From a bacterium (GTDB lineage Bacteria > Armatimonadota > Fimbriimonadia > Fimbriimonadales > Fimbriimonadaceae), in the NCBI GenBank assembly GCA_027485645.1, contig JAIXQR010000003.1:186001-250000 (forward strand): 64,000 nt of DNA, given 5' to 3'. A program made the translations under genes and the position numbers. This document shows, in pieces, positions 8,243 through 16,185 of the stretch (position 1 is its first letter; each line of letters begins with the position of its first letter). The notes under the pieces were generated by a model. It was not told where the DNA came from, did no database searches, and saw nothing but the letters and a program-made list of their open reading frames with translations.

Positions 8243-9559
8243 TCAAATCATCCCGGTCACGACGAGCCCTGACGCTTCAGAAACGAATGTTGGTCCGTAA
8301 CTGGCTAAGTCCGTCTTAACCATATTGCCTGGATGGTGGACGCTTCCCAACTTGGCGGAGTACACGCTGACTCGATGGGAGAAGTCACTGGCTGCCCCAA
8401 CGTGCCAGTTCTCATCGGATCCATGGTGAGGTACTTGAAGCACTTGCACTCGCTTCCAGCGCTTGACTGAAAAGTGGTCCTTTGCGGCTTGAAGCTCGGT
8501 AGGCTTTTTGAAGAATATATCTCCAGTTAAGAGCGTACCTTCGAGCATGCTGCCAAAGAAGCGATACTGCCAACTGCGAGGGAACCTAAAGAACAAATGA
8601 TGGTGCAGAAACGTAAGGTGCAGATAAAGATCGTGATAGTCAAATGAATTCCATGAGAGACTGGCCCGCTTGAGCGGTCCTGAATACATCACAAGCGAAA
8701 TTCGGTTCGCGTTTTTCCCGCCTTTGTCAAATGTCTTAACGTATTCGTTTTTCAAGGCGTCCAGAAGCGGCTTCGAATCATATTTCCCGTCGCTATTCCG
8801 GTGTGTGTTGAGGATAGCGACCACCGCATTTTGCAAAGGGTCGATAGATTTCTCCGGCCGCGCCTCGTTGTAAAATACGAATTCCCATCGACTTCCCAGA
8901 TTAAAGGGGCTATCGTGAGTAACGATCGCCGCCCGCGCCGAAAGGCCCTGCGCCGCTAATCCCGGGCCATCTGCATCCGAAACGGGCTGTCCGGTCGGGA
9001 AATCCAGACTCAGGCTCTCATCGTCGTTATCCCCATCCGGTTGCGTGCGATCGGGCTCAAGATTGGGTTCGTCTGGTGGTTCAAAGTCCGGTGGGGGCTC
9101 CGCTCCGCCATCACCACCCGCGATGTAGATCAAGCGAGTCTGATCGTCATTAGCGATCCCAAGCAAATATGCCGCAGGGTCGATCAGAAAGTCGGCATAC
9201 CACCCATCAGCGTCTTCCTCGACCAGGATGGCGATCCGCTGGGCGAGGGGCATGTATGGCAGCACAATCACGTCTGTTTTAACTTCTCTTAACAGGAGTT
9301 CGATTCCACTTATGTGGTCCTTATCAAAGTGCGAAACGCAGACCATTCCAATGCGGTCAGAAATCTGACTTTTGAGTCGATTAATTTCAGTTCGTACCGG
9401 TTGCTGGCTGGACGTGGCCCCGCAATCAAATACCCAGCTGAATCTGCGTTTTGCTGCGTCATGGTGGCCAGAATGCGAGATTAGGCTTAGATGGCCCGAC
9501 ACAAAGAGGCCCTGTCCGACGGGATGGTAAGTGTTGGTAATGAATAACGGCTTTGCCAC
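8243..9559 (-). CDS. ComEC-like metallo-beta-lactamase-fold hydrolase
   Basis: 438 residues. It carries the MBL metal motif in ComEC style: SHFDKDHISG (His77, Asp79, Asp81, His82), a later LLTGDI (Asp347) and VPHHGS (His378/379). There are no transmembrane helices, so it matches only the hydrolase domain of ComEC, a fold that often cuts nucleic acids or hydrolyses nucleotides. Residues about 154-182 form an acidic, proline-rich linker (PPPDFEPPDEP). The GTG start is supported by GAGG five bases upstream. It is upstream of, and codirectional with, the 1226-residue putative nuclease gene, separated by 516 bp. Membership of a defence island is inferred from this pairing and the atypical base composition. 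Confidence 0.75.
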   Translation of the reverse strand: MAKPLFITNTYHPVGQGLFVSGHLSLISHSGHHDAAKRRFSWVFDCGATSSQQPVRTEINRLKSQISDRIGMVCVSHFDKDHISGIELLLREVKTDVIVLPYMPLAQRIAILVEEDADGWYADFLIDPAAYLLGIANDDQTRLIYIAGGDGGAEPPPDFEPPDEPNLEPDRTQPDGDNDDESLSLDFPTGQPVSDADGPGLAAQGLSARAAIVTHDSPFNLGSRWEFVFYNEARPEKSIDPLQNAVVAILNTHRNSDGKYDSKPLLDALKNEYVKTFDKGGKNANRISLVMYSGPLKRASLSWNSFDYHDLYLHLTFLHHHLFFRFPRSWQYRFFGSMLEGTLLTGDIFFKKPTELQAAKDHFSVKRWKRVQVLQVPHHGSDENWHVGAASDFSHRVSVYSAKLGSVHHPGNMVKTDLASYGPTFVSEASGLVVTGMI

Positions 9560-9791
9560 GTGGACCTCGTATCAACTTATGTCATGTTACCGCTTGTTCA
9601 GTTGCTTTACACCGACTTGAGGATTTCAAAATCGAAGTTATATGGAGTTTGGATCAGCGAAGGTGCCTGTTCCCGTGATCGATCCCCTTATCGGATGTTT
9701 GTTAATGCAGTTAAATTACGATCTCTTGTTCGCTGGGTTGATCGCTATGATCTGCAGTGCCTCACTTAAAGCGTGCCCAAGAAACTATTAT

Positions 9792-10100
9792 ATGACTGCG
9801 TTAGCAGTACTAAACAAAAAAATGGTGGCGCTTTGCCAGCGATACGCAGTCATGCGGCTGAGGGTGTTTGGGAGTGCGCTTTCGTCGGAGTGGAATGAAG
9901 CAACGAGTGACTTTGATTTTCTGGTCGAGTACGGTCAGTAGACCAAGTTATTGCCACCGCTGGATAGATTGGTGGGCTTAAAGTTTGATCTCGAGAATCT
10001 TCTCGGCCGGAAGGTGGATGTTGTGAACTCGGCTAACCTGCACAACGCTACTTTCCGCGAGATCGTCGAGCGGGATGCGATTGAGTTTTATTCGGTTTGA
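9792..10100 (+). pseudogene. MNT-type nucleotidyltransferase (MntA-like antitoxin) interrupted by an in-frame TAG
   Basis: The reading frame from ATG 9792 gives a minimal nucleotidyltransferase: RVFGSALSSEW...SDFDFLVEYG, the GSx(n)DxD signature of COG1669/MntA proteins. A TAG at 9939-9941 stops it at the DxD strand. The same frame continues without shift to TGA at 10098-10100 and encodes the normal second half (LGRKVDVVNSANLH, FREIVERDAIEFY). One nonsense change is therefore the only visible lesion. Such proteins normally AMPylate and neutralise a HEPN toxin, but no HEPN gene follows, so this looks like a decaying toxin-antitoxin remnant. The track ORF 9642-9941 is only the first half with an unsupported N-terminal extension. 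Confidence 0.8.
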
Positions 10101-10219
10101 ACTAGGCGTGCCCTAGCAGATGGGCTGTTCGGGATCGCTTTTGGCGCATCATAAAACGAGTAGCGTGGCGGCTGAATTGAGGCATCTGGTCCGTTGCGAC
10201 GCTGCGGGAGAGTTGAGCT

Positions 10220-10570
10220 ATGAATTCTCTATTTGTCATCGCGCCGTACAAACATCTCGATATGTGGGTGTTTGATGATGGGGCTCGGGGGTTGGTGCAG
10301 GAGCCGTTTGTGGGTGGGGCGGATTTGTTGATTGATCTGGCGACGGCGGGGTTTGAGTCGCCGGAGAAGGGGTTTCGGATGGTTTTTTCGGCCGGGGCTT
10401 TTCCGGGGGCGGGGTTGCGGTTGGAATGGCGGCGGGCGGAGATGGGCGGGAATGTTTACTTCTGCGAGGCGCTGGGGTCTGAGGGGTGGCTTTGTCCGGC
10501 GTTGCTGAAGTACTTCGAGGCTCCGCCGGCGGAAATTTACGTTCAGGTTCGGCCGCGGGTAGATCAGTGA
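10220..10570 (+). CDS. DUF6717-like small protein
   Basis: 116 residues beginning FVIAPYKHLDMWVFDD and containing LVQEPFVGGADLLIDL, which I associate with the DUF6717 family; function unknown. It is cytoplasmic by absence of a signal peptide. The frame is supported by protein-like composition, whereas the opposite-strand ORFs are Pro/Arg-rich shadows of a G-rich template. It is followed immediately by a stem-loop that probably ends the transcript. It stands alone, and composition returns here to the GC-rich style of the host after the island. Confidence 0.7.
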   Translation: MNSLFVIAPYKHLDMWVFDDGARGLVQEPFVGGADLLIDLATAGFESPEKGFRMVFSAGAFPGAGLRLEWRRAEMGGNVYFCEALGSEGWLCPALLKYFEAPPAEIYVQVRPRVDQ

Positions 10571-10575
10571 TGCGG

Positions 10576-10595
10576 TTGGCACGGCTTGGTGCCAA
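10576..10595 (+). terminator. Stem-loop TTGGCAC/GTGCCAA directly after the DUF6717-like gene
   Basis: A perfect 7-bp stem (10576-10582 with 10589-10595) and a GGCTTG loop start 5 nt after the stop codon. There is no T-run after it, so intrinsic termination would be weak. Confidence 0.4.
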
Positions 10596-10680
10596 AACGC
10601 AGCGTGCAAGAAGATGAGGCACAGCGGAACTTGAGCCAATTCTTAGCTGATGTTACGCCGTGCCCGGCGAGGGCGCTCGG

Positions 10681-11241
10681 TTAGGGGTTTCGGCCCCAGG
10701 GGCGAGCGGTGACGTCCACACTAAAAGCAGGCAACTCTCCGCTGCCAACCTTATACGTGGAGTTTGGTTTTTCCTCCACCTGACCAAACTTGACCAGGCC
10801 CCTTTGTCCTTGATCGTTCGTGTTCCAACCTGCATAAACTTGAGAACCCGCGGCTGCCTTTGCTTCGATCCAGTATTTTCGACCGCTAATGAGCCGGACT
10901 CTTCGGTCATGGTTCATCACGGTCTTAACGCCAGCCGACCTTAAGTCGATCGTAAAGGTGGTCATCAAGGTCCCGATATCGTTGCCGTTGTCTTCAAACA
11001 GCGAGATGGTAGCGAAATGGCTTTTTCCGTTGCCGCTCTTCTGCATGCTCAGCTTGATGAAGTTCAAGACGCCCGTTTTGCTTGGCGTGAACTGGGCGGC
11101 AACCCGAGTATCTTTGAGGTCACCAAATCCCAATCCCCAGTTTTTTGCGGATTCTCCGGGGCCGAAGTTATCGAAGATCAGGTACGCCTGACTTGAGGCA
11201 ACAACAAGGGCAAGGCAAAGAAGAGAGGACAGTTTCTTCAT
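10681..11241 (-). CDS. Secreted choice-of-anchor-like beta-sandwich protein
   Basis: 186 residues with a clear Sec signal peptide (KKLSSLLCLALVVASSQA) followed by a mature part beginning YLIFDNFGPGES. The spacing of beta-strand segments (FTPSKTGVLNFIKLSM, GRKYWIEAKA, YAGWNTND) resembles choice-of-anchor R-type exported proteins found with PEP-CTERM systems, but there is no PEP-CTERM tail here. Probably an extracellular or periplasmic structural/binding protein. A TATAGA -10-like box lies about 30 nt before the start. Function is otherwise unknown. Confidence 0.7.
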   Translation of the reverse strand: MKKLSSLLCLALVVASSQAYLIFDNFGPGESAKNWGLGFGDLKDTRVAAQFTPSKTGVLNFIKLSMQKSGNGKSHFATISLFEDNGNDIGTLMTTFTIDLRSAGVKTVMNHDRRVRLISGRKYWIEAKAAAGSQVYAGWNTNDQGQRGLVKFGQVEEKPNSTYKVGSGELPAFSVDVTARPWGRNP

Positions 11242-11413
11242 GGTGGTTCTTCCGATGGGTCAAAGATCTCTATAGCCAGATCGTTCTGAGACCTTATGAC
11301 TTACGCCGAAATGCGATTGTTCCTGACCATTTCGAAAAATATTGAACGCAGCTAAATCTTGCAAAAATACTGGGTGGGCCGGGCGGGGTGTGGGTGTCGT
11401 CTCGGGTCTCGGC

Positions 11414-11419
11414 TAAGAT
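11414..11419 (+). promoter_or_regulatory. -10-like TAAGAT exactly 6 nt before ATG
   Basis: TAAGAT, six bases (ATCGCC), then the ATG of the membrane protein at 11426. A start site 6-7 nt after the box coincides with the start codon, implying a leaderless transcript. No Shine-Dalgarno fits in this space and no good -35 is visible. Confidence 0.55.
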
Positions 11420-11425
11420 ATCGCC

Positions 11426-12379
11426 ATGACCGGCGAGGCCGTTCCATCCGGATCGAACGCAAAGATTGTTCTCGCGCTCTCCTCCGTCATCATTGCCCTC
11501 AGCTTCGCTTTCCCGCTCACCTTAGTGCCGTCTTCGAAGTACGGCGCCATCTCCAACGAAGCCATGAACCTATATGCCTGCACCGCGTGGGCAGGTTGGG
11601 CACATTTTGTGTTCGCCTACGTGGGTCAGCTGCGCTCGCTTGCGCCGATGCCAGGGCTGTACCAAGCCAAGAAGCTTGCCCTGTTTTTGGGTGTTTTGGC
11701 GGTGTCGATCGTGATCCTTCTTAGCCTCTGGCTTTGGGTCGGGCCGGAAGCGTTCGGCGCGCTGGTGTGGGTCTATTTCATCGACCATTCCTTGAAAGCG
11801 GAGCAGTTCTTTGCGTTGGGAAAGGTGGCGAAAGAGCCGCTGATCGCGCGCTGGATCCGGTCGTACCAGCCCATCCTGTGCTTCGGTTGGCTCAGCGTGG
11901 TCTTGCTGGATTTTGGCGATATCTCCGGCTTTCGCTGGATCATTTGGGGGGTCTCCGCGGCCATGGCGGCCATGGTGCTGCTGTTGGGTGGTTGGCAGGA
12001 CCTTCGCGCGGGGGATAAACGTGGCACGCTGATCTCGCTATTCTTTGTTGCCGAAGCCGCGGTTTGGGGGACCTTAAGCGGGTTCACCGTTCCCGAGTTT
12101 CTGGTCGGCGTGTACATTTTTCACGTTGCACTGGGCAGTTTTTATCACTACATCGGGGCGTACTTTGCCGCGGTTGCACGCCGGAAGCCAGGAGATTGGT
12201 GGTTGCTTCCCATCACCATCGTGCTCGTCAATCTCGGCATTGGTGCGCTTGGCTATCTCTCGGTCAATCGCTCGGGGCCGGGCGAATTGCAGATGTTGCT
12301 GAATCCGGATTTGTTCACCCTCTGGGTCGGCCTGCACTTAGTTGCAAGCGATGTCTTTCCCTTGGTGCGCAAAGCGTGA
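11426..12379 (+). CDS. Polytopic membrane protein of unknown function
   Basis: 317 residues with about eight to ten hydrophobic helices (for example IVLALSSVIIALSFAFPLTL near the N-terminus). Loops contain conserved-looking polar residues (FIDHSLKAEQFFAL, FHVALGSFYHYIGAYF), histidines placed next to helices that could bind a cofactor or metal. I do not recognise a family. It resides in the cytoplasmic membrane. The gene is followed 42 bp later by the PhyH-family gene on the same strand, but that gene has its own -10-like box, so they need not be cotranscribed. Confidence 0.75.
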   Translation: MTGEAVPSGSNAKIVLALSSVIIALSFAFPLTLVPSSKYGAISNEAMNLYACTAWAGWAHFVFAYVGQLRSLAPMPGLYQAKKLALFLGVLAVSIVILLSLWLWVGPEAFGALVWVYFIDHSLKAEQFFALGKVAKEPLIARWIRSYQPILCFGWLSVVLLDFGDISGFRWIIWGVSAAMAAMVLLLGGWQDLRAGDKRGTLISLFFVAEAAVWGTLSGFTVPEFLVGVYIFHVALGSFYHYIGAYFAAVARRKPGDWWLLPITIVLVNLGIGALGYLSVNRSGPGELQMLLNPDLFTLWVGLHLVASDVFPLVRKA

Positions 12380-12409
12380 AGCGACCCTGAGAACTCGTGT
12401 TCCGGCGGA

Positions 12410-12415
12410 TATCAT
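12410..12415 (+). promoter_or_regulatory. -10-like TATCAT exactly 6 nt before GTG
   Basis: TATCAT, then AGCCGA, then the GTG at 12422. Same geometry as at 11414; this decides the GTG as start, because there is no Shine-Dalgarno and the first ATG lies far downstream in the domain. Confidence 0.5.
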
Positions 12416-12421
12416 AGCCGA

Positions 12422-13072
12422 GTGGATATCGGCTACGGGCTCATCCCTGGATTTCTTGAACCCTCCGAGGTAGAGGCGATCAAGGGTCGACTTCCGGATT
12501 TGGACGGGCAGGCGGGGTCGCGGGGGCTTTTGGAATTCGAGTGGTGCGCAGCCTTAGCGGCAGATCCTCGGTTGAAGGGATTGGCGGACACCCTTGTGAA
12601 CGCAGAAGCGCGGCCGGTGCGGGGGATTTTGTTTGATAAGGTTGCGGGGCGGAATTGGAACTTGGGCTGGCACCAGGACACGAAGATTGCAGTTCGGGCG
12701 GCTAAGCCAGACGTTCCGGGGTTTTCGGCTTGGAGCGTGAAGGAAGGGGTGGTTCACACGCTGCCGCCACTCGAGGTGCTCGAATCATGCGTGGCGTTGA
12801 GAATCCATCTCGACCCTTGTCCGGCGGATAACGGGCCGCTGCAGGTCATTCCGGGCAGTCACCGGCTGGGGCTTCGCGAGTATCCATCGGAAGACGAAAT
12901 TGCGACGGCGATGACGCTTACGGCGGAGGTGGGCGATTTGATTTGGATGCGGCCGCTGGTTTTCCACGGTTCGCCCCGAGCGTCCCGGGTGGATCATCGG
13001 CGGGTGTTGCACATTGAGTACAGCAGCGCGGTGCTTCCGGGCGGTTTAGAGTGGGCTTGGGGCGGGTTTTAG
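12422..13072 (+). CDS. Phytanoyl-CoA dioxygenase (PhyH) family protein
   Basis: 216 residues. GWHQDTKIAV holds the HxD iron ligands and VIPGSHRLG plus the later PLVFHGSPRAS supply the distal histidine and the arginine that holds 2-oxoglutarate, as in PhyH-family Fe(II)/2-oxoglutarate dioxygenases. It is cytoplasmic. The hydroxylated substrate cannot be told from sequence; relatives act on fatty acyl chains, ectoine or natural products. The start is GTG, supported by the leaderless promoter geometry. Its stop codon overlaps the end of the convergent DUF1801 gene by 4 bp. Confidence 0.85.
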   Translation: MDIGYGLIPGFLEPSEVEAIKGRLPDLDGQAGSRGLLEFEWCAALAADPRLKGLADTLVNAEARPVRGILFDKVAGRNWNLGWHQDTKIAVRAAKPDVPGFSAWSVKEGVVHTLPPLEVLESCVALRIHLDPCPADNGPLQVIPGSHRLGLREYPSEDEIATAMTLTAEVGDLIWMRPLVFHGSPRASRVDHRRVLHIEYSSAVLPGGLEWAWGGF

Positions 13073-13521
13073 CTCGGCTTCGGTCGGCGTTTGGGGCCGT
13101 CCATTACGCGGATGATGGTCCTCGCCTCGACGGGTTCGGGGACCTGCACGGCGGAATCGACGGCTTGCCGGATCAGGTCGTGGATATACGGGTCATCTAG
13201 ATCCTCGGCGCGAGTGAGTTTGATGTGCCGAATCTTTGCGCCGCTTCCTTGGAGGCGACCTTCGGGGTCATTGAGCGAGGCGCCTTGGGTGAAGCCGATG
13301 TTCACGTATTTGGTATAGGCCGGCAGGTGGATGAAGTGGTCGGCGTTTTTCTCGGTGAAGCCGTAGGAGGGGCCGACGGTGTTGGTGGCATCCCAGATGG
13401 TTTCGATGCACGGCGGGAGCAGGGAGACCAAGCGTTGTCGGAGCGCCCGCGCTAGCGTCTGGGTGGCTACGGGATAGGGTGCAAGAAACTCGACGAACTC
13501 AACGGGCTCTGGCAGGGTCAT
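13069..13521 (-). CDS. DUF1801-like protein
   Basis: 150 residues. The middle (VGPSYGFTEKNADHFIHLPAYTKYVNIGFTQGASL, and the end region with HIKLTRAEDLDDPYI) matches the DUF1801 (YdhG-like) fold, a small cytoplasmic domain of unknown biochemical role. The gene ends 4 bp inside the convergent PhyH gene. A TATAAC hexamer lies 5 nt before the ATG, so it is probably translated from a leaderless mRNA. Confidence 0.8.
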   Translation of the reverse strand: MTLPEPVEFVEFLAPYPVATQTLARALRQRLVSLLPPCIETIWDATNTVGPSYGFTEKNADHFIHLPAYTKYVNIGFTQGASLNDPEGRLQGSGAKIRHIKLTRAEDLDDPYIHDLIRQAVDSAVQVPEPVEARTIIRVMDGPKRRPKPS

Positions 13522-13526
13522 CGTAC

Positions 13527-13532
13527 GTTATA
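13527..13532 (-). promoter_or_regulatory. -10-like TATAAC 5 nt before ATG
   Basis: On the minus strand TATAAC-GTACG-ATG precedes the DUF1801 gene. There is no room for a leader or Shine-Dalgarno. Confidence 0.5.
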
Positions 13533-13776
13533 TTTTGCCGTATGTGACATCCACCACCCCGGCATGGATGGTGGCATTCGCACTCGAACTTATCCAGACA
13601 CTAGATCCACCCTCCGCCACGGAAGCTCAGTAACGCCGGTCCTTAGCGTCTCCTCGTAGGTCGCAACAGCAAAGTCTGGTTCGTTGGGATCTTCCCTGCC
13701 GTTGAGCCACCAAAAACTTGAGGACTGATGTAGATTGTTATCACGATTTGCCGACGCAAATCGAATCGGATCGCCC

Positions 13777-15267
13777 ATGTTTCTGACCTCTCTCCTCCTT
13801 GTTCTGGCTCCCGTTGCCGCAGACGCCGTTCCCGCTGGACAGAGTCAGCGCGTGACCATCGACTTCAGCCGGCCAATGCAGACGGTGGATGGATTTGGAT
13901 TTTCCTCGGCATGGGGCAATCTCCCGGTCGGAGCGGGCACGATGGACGCGTTTTTCAGCGTGTCGAAAGGGGCGGGATTCTCCATCCTTCGCAACCGCAT
14001 CCCCTTTCGCGAGAACCCAAAGTTGGATGATCAGTTTCTCGAAAAGCGAGACGGGGCGTACGTGTTCACTACGGTTAAGGACAAGCAGGGGACCTACAAA
14101 AAATTCAAGCTGAACTGGGATAACTGGGATCTGACTGCGACCCGAAAACTGCTCGGCGAGGTCACCGCCAATCCGGATTACCAACTCTCCAAGGTTTTCA
14201 GCAGCCCTTGGACCCCGCCCAATAATCCGATTGACCGCTGGAAGAGTCCGACTCCCCCTGAAGAGAAGAGCCAAAACCGATTGACCGAAGCGTCTTACGC
14301 GACCAAGCCAGAGGTCGGCGGTTATCTGGACCCCGCCCACTATCAAGATTACGCGGATCTACTTGCGGACTACGTGCTGGGGTTCAAGGCCAAGATGGGT
14401 TACCCGCTCTATTCACTCTCACTTCAGAACGAACCGAGCTTCGACTGCGACTACGAGTCGTGCGACTGGACGCCCAAACAATTTCACGATTTCCTGCTTG
14501 TGCTCAACAAGGAGTTCACACGAAAAGGCGTTTGGAAATTGAATCCGAGGCTGAAGATCATGGCCGCAGAGGACAACAACTTTAAGGATTCGCACTTGAG
14601 CGAGGTCTACGCCGATCCAGCAACGCGGAATCTGGTTCAGATCGCCGCCGGGCATCAATACGAATACGGTCCCTGGAGCATGGGCGGGAACATCGCCAAC
14701 CTCTTCACCGAACGAGACAACTATCAGCCCAGCCGGTTTGAGGCCTCCACCGCCCGGCGGAAGCAGATCTGGATGACGGAATGGAATATGTCCGCCTTCA
14801 ATGGCACCAGCGAAATGAATCGAGCGCTCGTGGTCGCCAAAGTGATGCACCAAGATTTCACCCAGTCAAACTTGAACGCGTTCGTCTTTTGGTGGAGTTC
14901 TTCGCTCATGCAAGACAACCGGCCCGCCAAGTTGCTGTGGGCCATGGCTCAGTACAGCCGATTCGTTCGGCCGGGGTGGCGGGTTGTCAATACTCAAGGG
15001 CAACCCAAGAAAGGGGTCTTCGTCACCACCTTTGCTGACCCATCCATGCGGAAATTTGCCGCCGTGGTGGTGAATACGAACTCCGTCTCGACCGAGCTAG
15101 ACCTCAATATCAAGGGCGCGCGCCGGCTGCGGAACGTCAACGTTTTTAGGACCAGCGCATCAGAAAACACCAAATTGGTGGGAGCCACGCCCGGACCGAT
15201 GACCAGCCTTTCCGGTTCCGTCGACGCATCCAGCGTCACTACCTATTACGGCGATCTTCAGCGGTAG
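13777..15267 (+). CDS. GH30-family glycoside hydrolase, exported
   Basis: About 496 residues from ATG 13777, which gives a clean signal peptide (FLTSLLLVLAPVAADA) and has GGA six bases upstream; the track start at 13735 adds 14 implausible residues. TVDGFGFSSAW is the GH30 opening strand, LQNEPSF carries the acid/base glutamate and IWMTEWN the nucleophile glutamate. The C-terminal beta-domain ends the protein, as in GH30. Members cleave glucosylceramide, beta-1,6-glucan, xylan or related beta-glycosides outside the cytoplasm; the exact specificity is not readable. Neighbouring hydrolases in the window suggest plant or microbial polysaccharide turnover. Confidence 0.85.
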   Translation: MFLTSLLLVLAPVAADAVPAGQSQRVTIDFSRPMQTVDGFGFSSAWGNLPVGAGTMDAFFSVSKGAGFSILRNRIPFRENPKLDDQFLEKRDGAYVFTTVKDKQGTYKKFKLNWDNWDLTATRKLLGEVTANPDYQLSKVFSSPWTPPNNPIDRWKSPTPPEEKSQNRLTEASYATKPEVGGYLDPAHYQDYADLLADYVLGFKAKMGYPLYSLSLQNEPSFDCDYESCDWTPKQFHDFLLVLNKEFTRKGVWKLNPRLKIMAAEDNNFKDSHLSEVYADPATRNLVQIAAGHQYEYGPWSMGGNIANLFTERDNYQPSRFEASTARRKQIWMTEWNMSAFNGTSEMNRALVVAKVMHQDFTQSNLNAFVFWWSSSLMQDNRPAKLLWAMAQYSRFVRPGWRVVNTQGQPKKGVFVTTFADPSMRKFAAVVVNTNSVSTELDLNIKGARRLRNVNVFRTSASENTKLVGATPGPMTSLSGSVDASSVTTYYGDLQR

Positions 15268-15311
15268 CTAGATAGGGCTAAGCCCGGGTGCCATCTCATG
15301 GAGTCGCGCAG

Positions 15312-15342
15312 TTGACAAATAAAAACCGTTTGGTTATATAAT
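15312..15342 (+). promoter_or_regulatory. Promoter of the arsR-SRPBCC operon
   Basis: TTGACA at 15312-15317 and TATAAT at 15337-15342 are separated by 19 bp; an alternative TATATA at 15335-15340 gives the ideal 17 bp. The ATG follows 13 nt after TATAAT, so the leader would be only about six nucleotides. Confidence 0.75.
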
Positions 15343-15351
15343 CAAACGGTT
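15324..15351. promoter_or_regulatory. 28-bp near-perfect palindrome, ArsR operator
   Basis: Arms AACCGTTTG (15324-15332) and CAAACGGTT (15343-15351) are exact complements around a TTATATAA core; only one pair of the 28 bases fails to match. It covers the -10 box and ends four bases before the arsR start, the expected site for autorepression by a winged-helix ArsR dimer. Confidence 0.8.
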
Positions 15352-15355
15352 AGCA

Positions 15356-15691
15356 ATGGCGTCCGACAAACTCAGTCTCATCTTCTCTGCCCTGGCCGAC
15401 CCGACGCGGCGGGCGATTCTCGCGGCGTTGGCCCTTGGGCCGATGCCGGTGGGTGAGATTGCAAAACCGTTTGAGATGTCGGAGCCGGCGGTGATCAAGC
15501 ATCTCAAGGTGCTGGAGCGGGCCGGGCTGGTGGAGACCGACCGGAAGGGGCAAATGCGCCCGCGGAGCCTCAATGCGCAGCCGCTTGCCGAGGCGAGCAG
15601 TTGGGTGGAGCAGTACCGCCAATTTTGGGAAGCCAGCTTTGACGAGCTGGATGCCTACCTCGAAGAACTTCAAGCGGGAGAACAAGAATGA
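15356..15691 (+). CDS. ArsR/SmtB-family transcriptional repressor
   Basis: 111 residues. It opens SLIFSALADPTRRAIL and has the recognition-helix region MSEPAVIKHLKVLERAGLV, followed by the wing (ETDRKGQMRPRSL), all typical of ArsR winged helix-turn-helix proteins. No metal-binding ELCVCD motif is present, so it is of the non-metal type that controls an adjacent SRPBCC gene. It overlaps that gene by 4 bp (ATGA), so the two are translationally coupled. A 28-bp palindrome over its own promoter suggests autoregulation. Confidence 0.9.
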   Translation: MASDKLSLIFSALADPTRRAILAALALGPMPVGEIAKPFEMSEPAVIKHLKVLERAGLVETDRKGQMRPRSLNAQPLAEASSWVEQYRQFWEASFDELDAYLEELQAGEQE

Positions 15692-16185
15692 ACAACGAAC
15701 CTTTCGTGCTGGAACGCACTTTCAAAGCCCCTCGCGCCCTGGTTTGGGCGACGTTTTCGCAAGCCGAGCACCTTGGAAAATGGATGTCTCCCAAGGGAAT
15801 GTCCCCGGGGCGAAACTTTATGGACTTTCGACCGGGCGGGATATTCCATTACGAAATCGTTCCGCCGAACCAGCCAGGCTTTTGGGGGCGGTGGATCTAT
15901 CGGGAGATTGTCGACCAGGAGTTGATTGTCAACCACCACTCATTTTCGGATGAAGGGGGCGGAATTGTTCGGCACCCGATGGCGCCAGATTGGCCACTTG
16001 AAATGTTGTCTAAGAATCAGTTCTCGGATGTCGATGGCGGCACGTTGCTTCGATTGGAAATGTCCGTTATTGGATCTGATCCGGTGCAGTTGCAGACCTT
16101 CGAAGCCGGCCGGCCCAGTATGAGCATGGGGTGGGGCGGGACGATGGATGTGCTGGACGTGGTTTTGGCCGAGTTGCAAGGCTAG
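15688..16185 (+). CDS. SRPBCC (AHSA1/START-like) domain protein
   Basis: 165 residues with the AHSA1-type opening LERTFKAPRALVWATFSQAEHLGKWM and hydrophobic-cavity strands. These proteins bind small hydrophobic ligands; the ligand is unknown. It is cytoplasmic. It is coupled to the upstream arsR by an ATGA overlap, the common arrangement in which the regulator may respond to the same ligand. Its stop overlaps the convergent DUF3303 gene by 4 bp. Confidence 0.85.
   Translation: MNNEPFVLERTFKAPRALVWATFSQAEHLGKWMSPKGMSPGRNFMDFRPGGIFHYEIVPPNQPGFWGRWIYREIVDQELIVNHHSFSDEGGGIVRHPMAPDWPLEMLSKNQFSDVDGGTLLRLEMSVIGSDPVQLQTFEAGRPSMSMGWGGTMDVLDVVLAELQG

Noticed and set aside
10229-10639. Pro/Arg-rich minus-strand ORFs opposite the DUF6717-like gene
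   Set aside because: Expected shadow of a G-rich coding strand.
13590-13778. Minus-strand ORF of 62 residues between DUF1801 and GH30
   Set aside because: Slightly protein-like (WWLNGREDPNEPDF) but its start overlaps the GH30 start and no family is recognised. Left out for lack of support.
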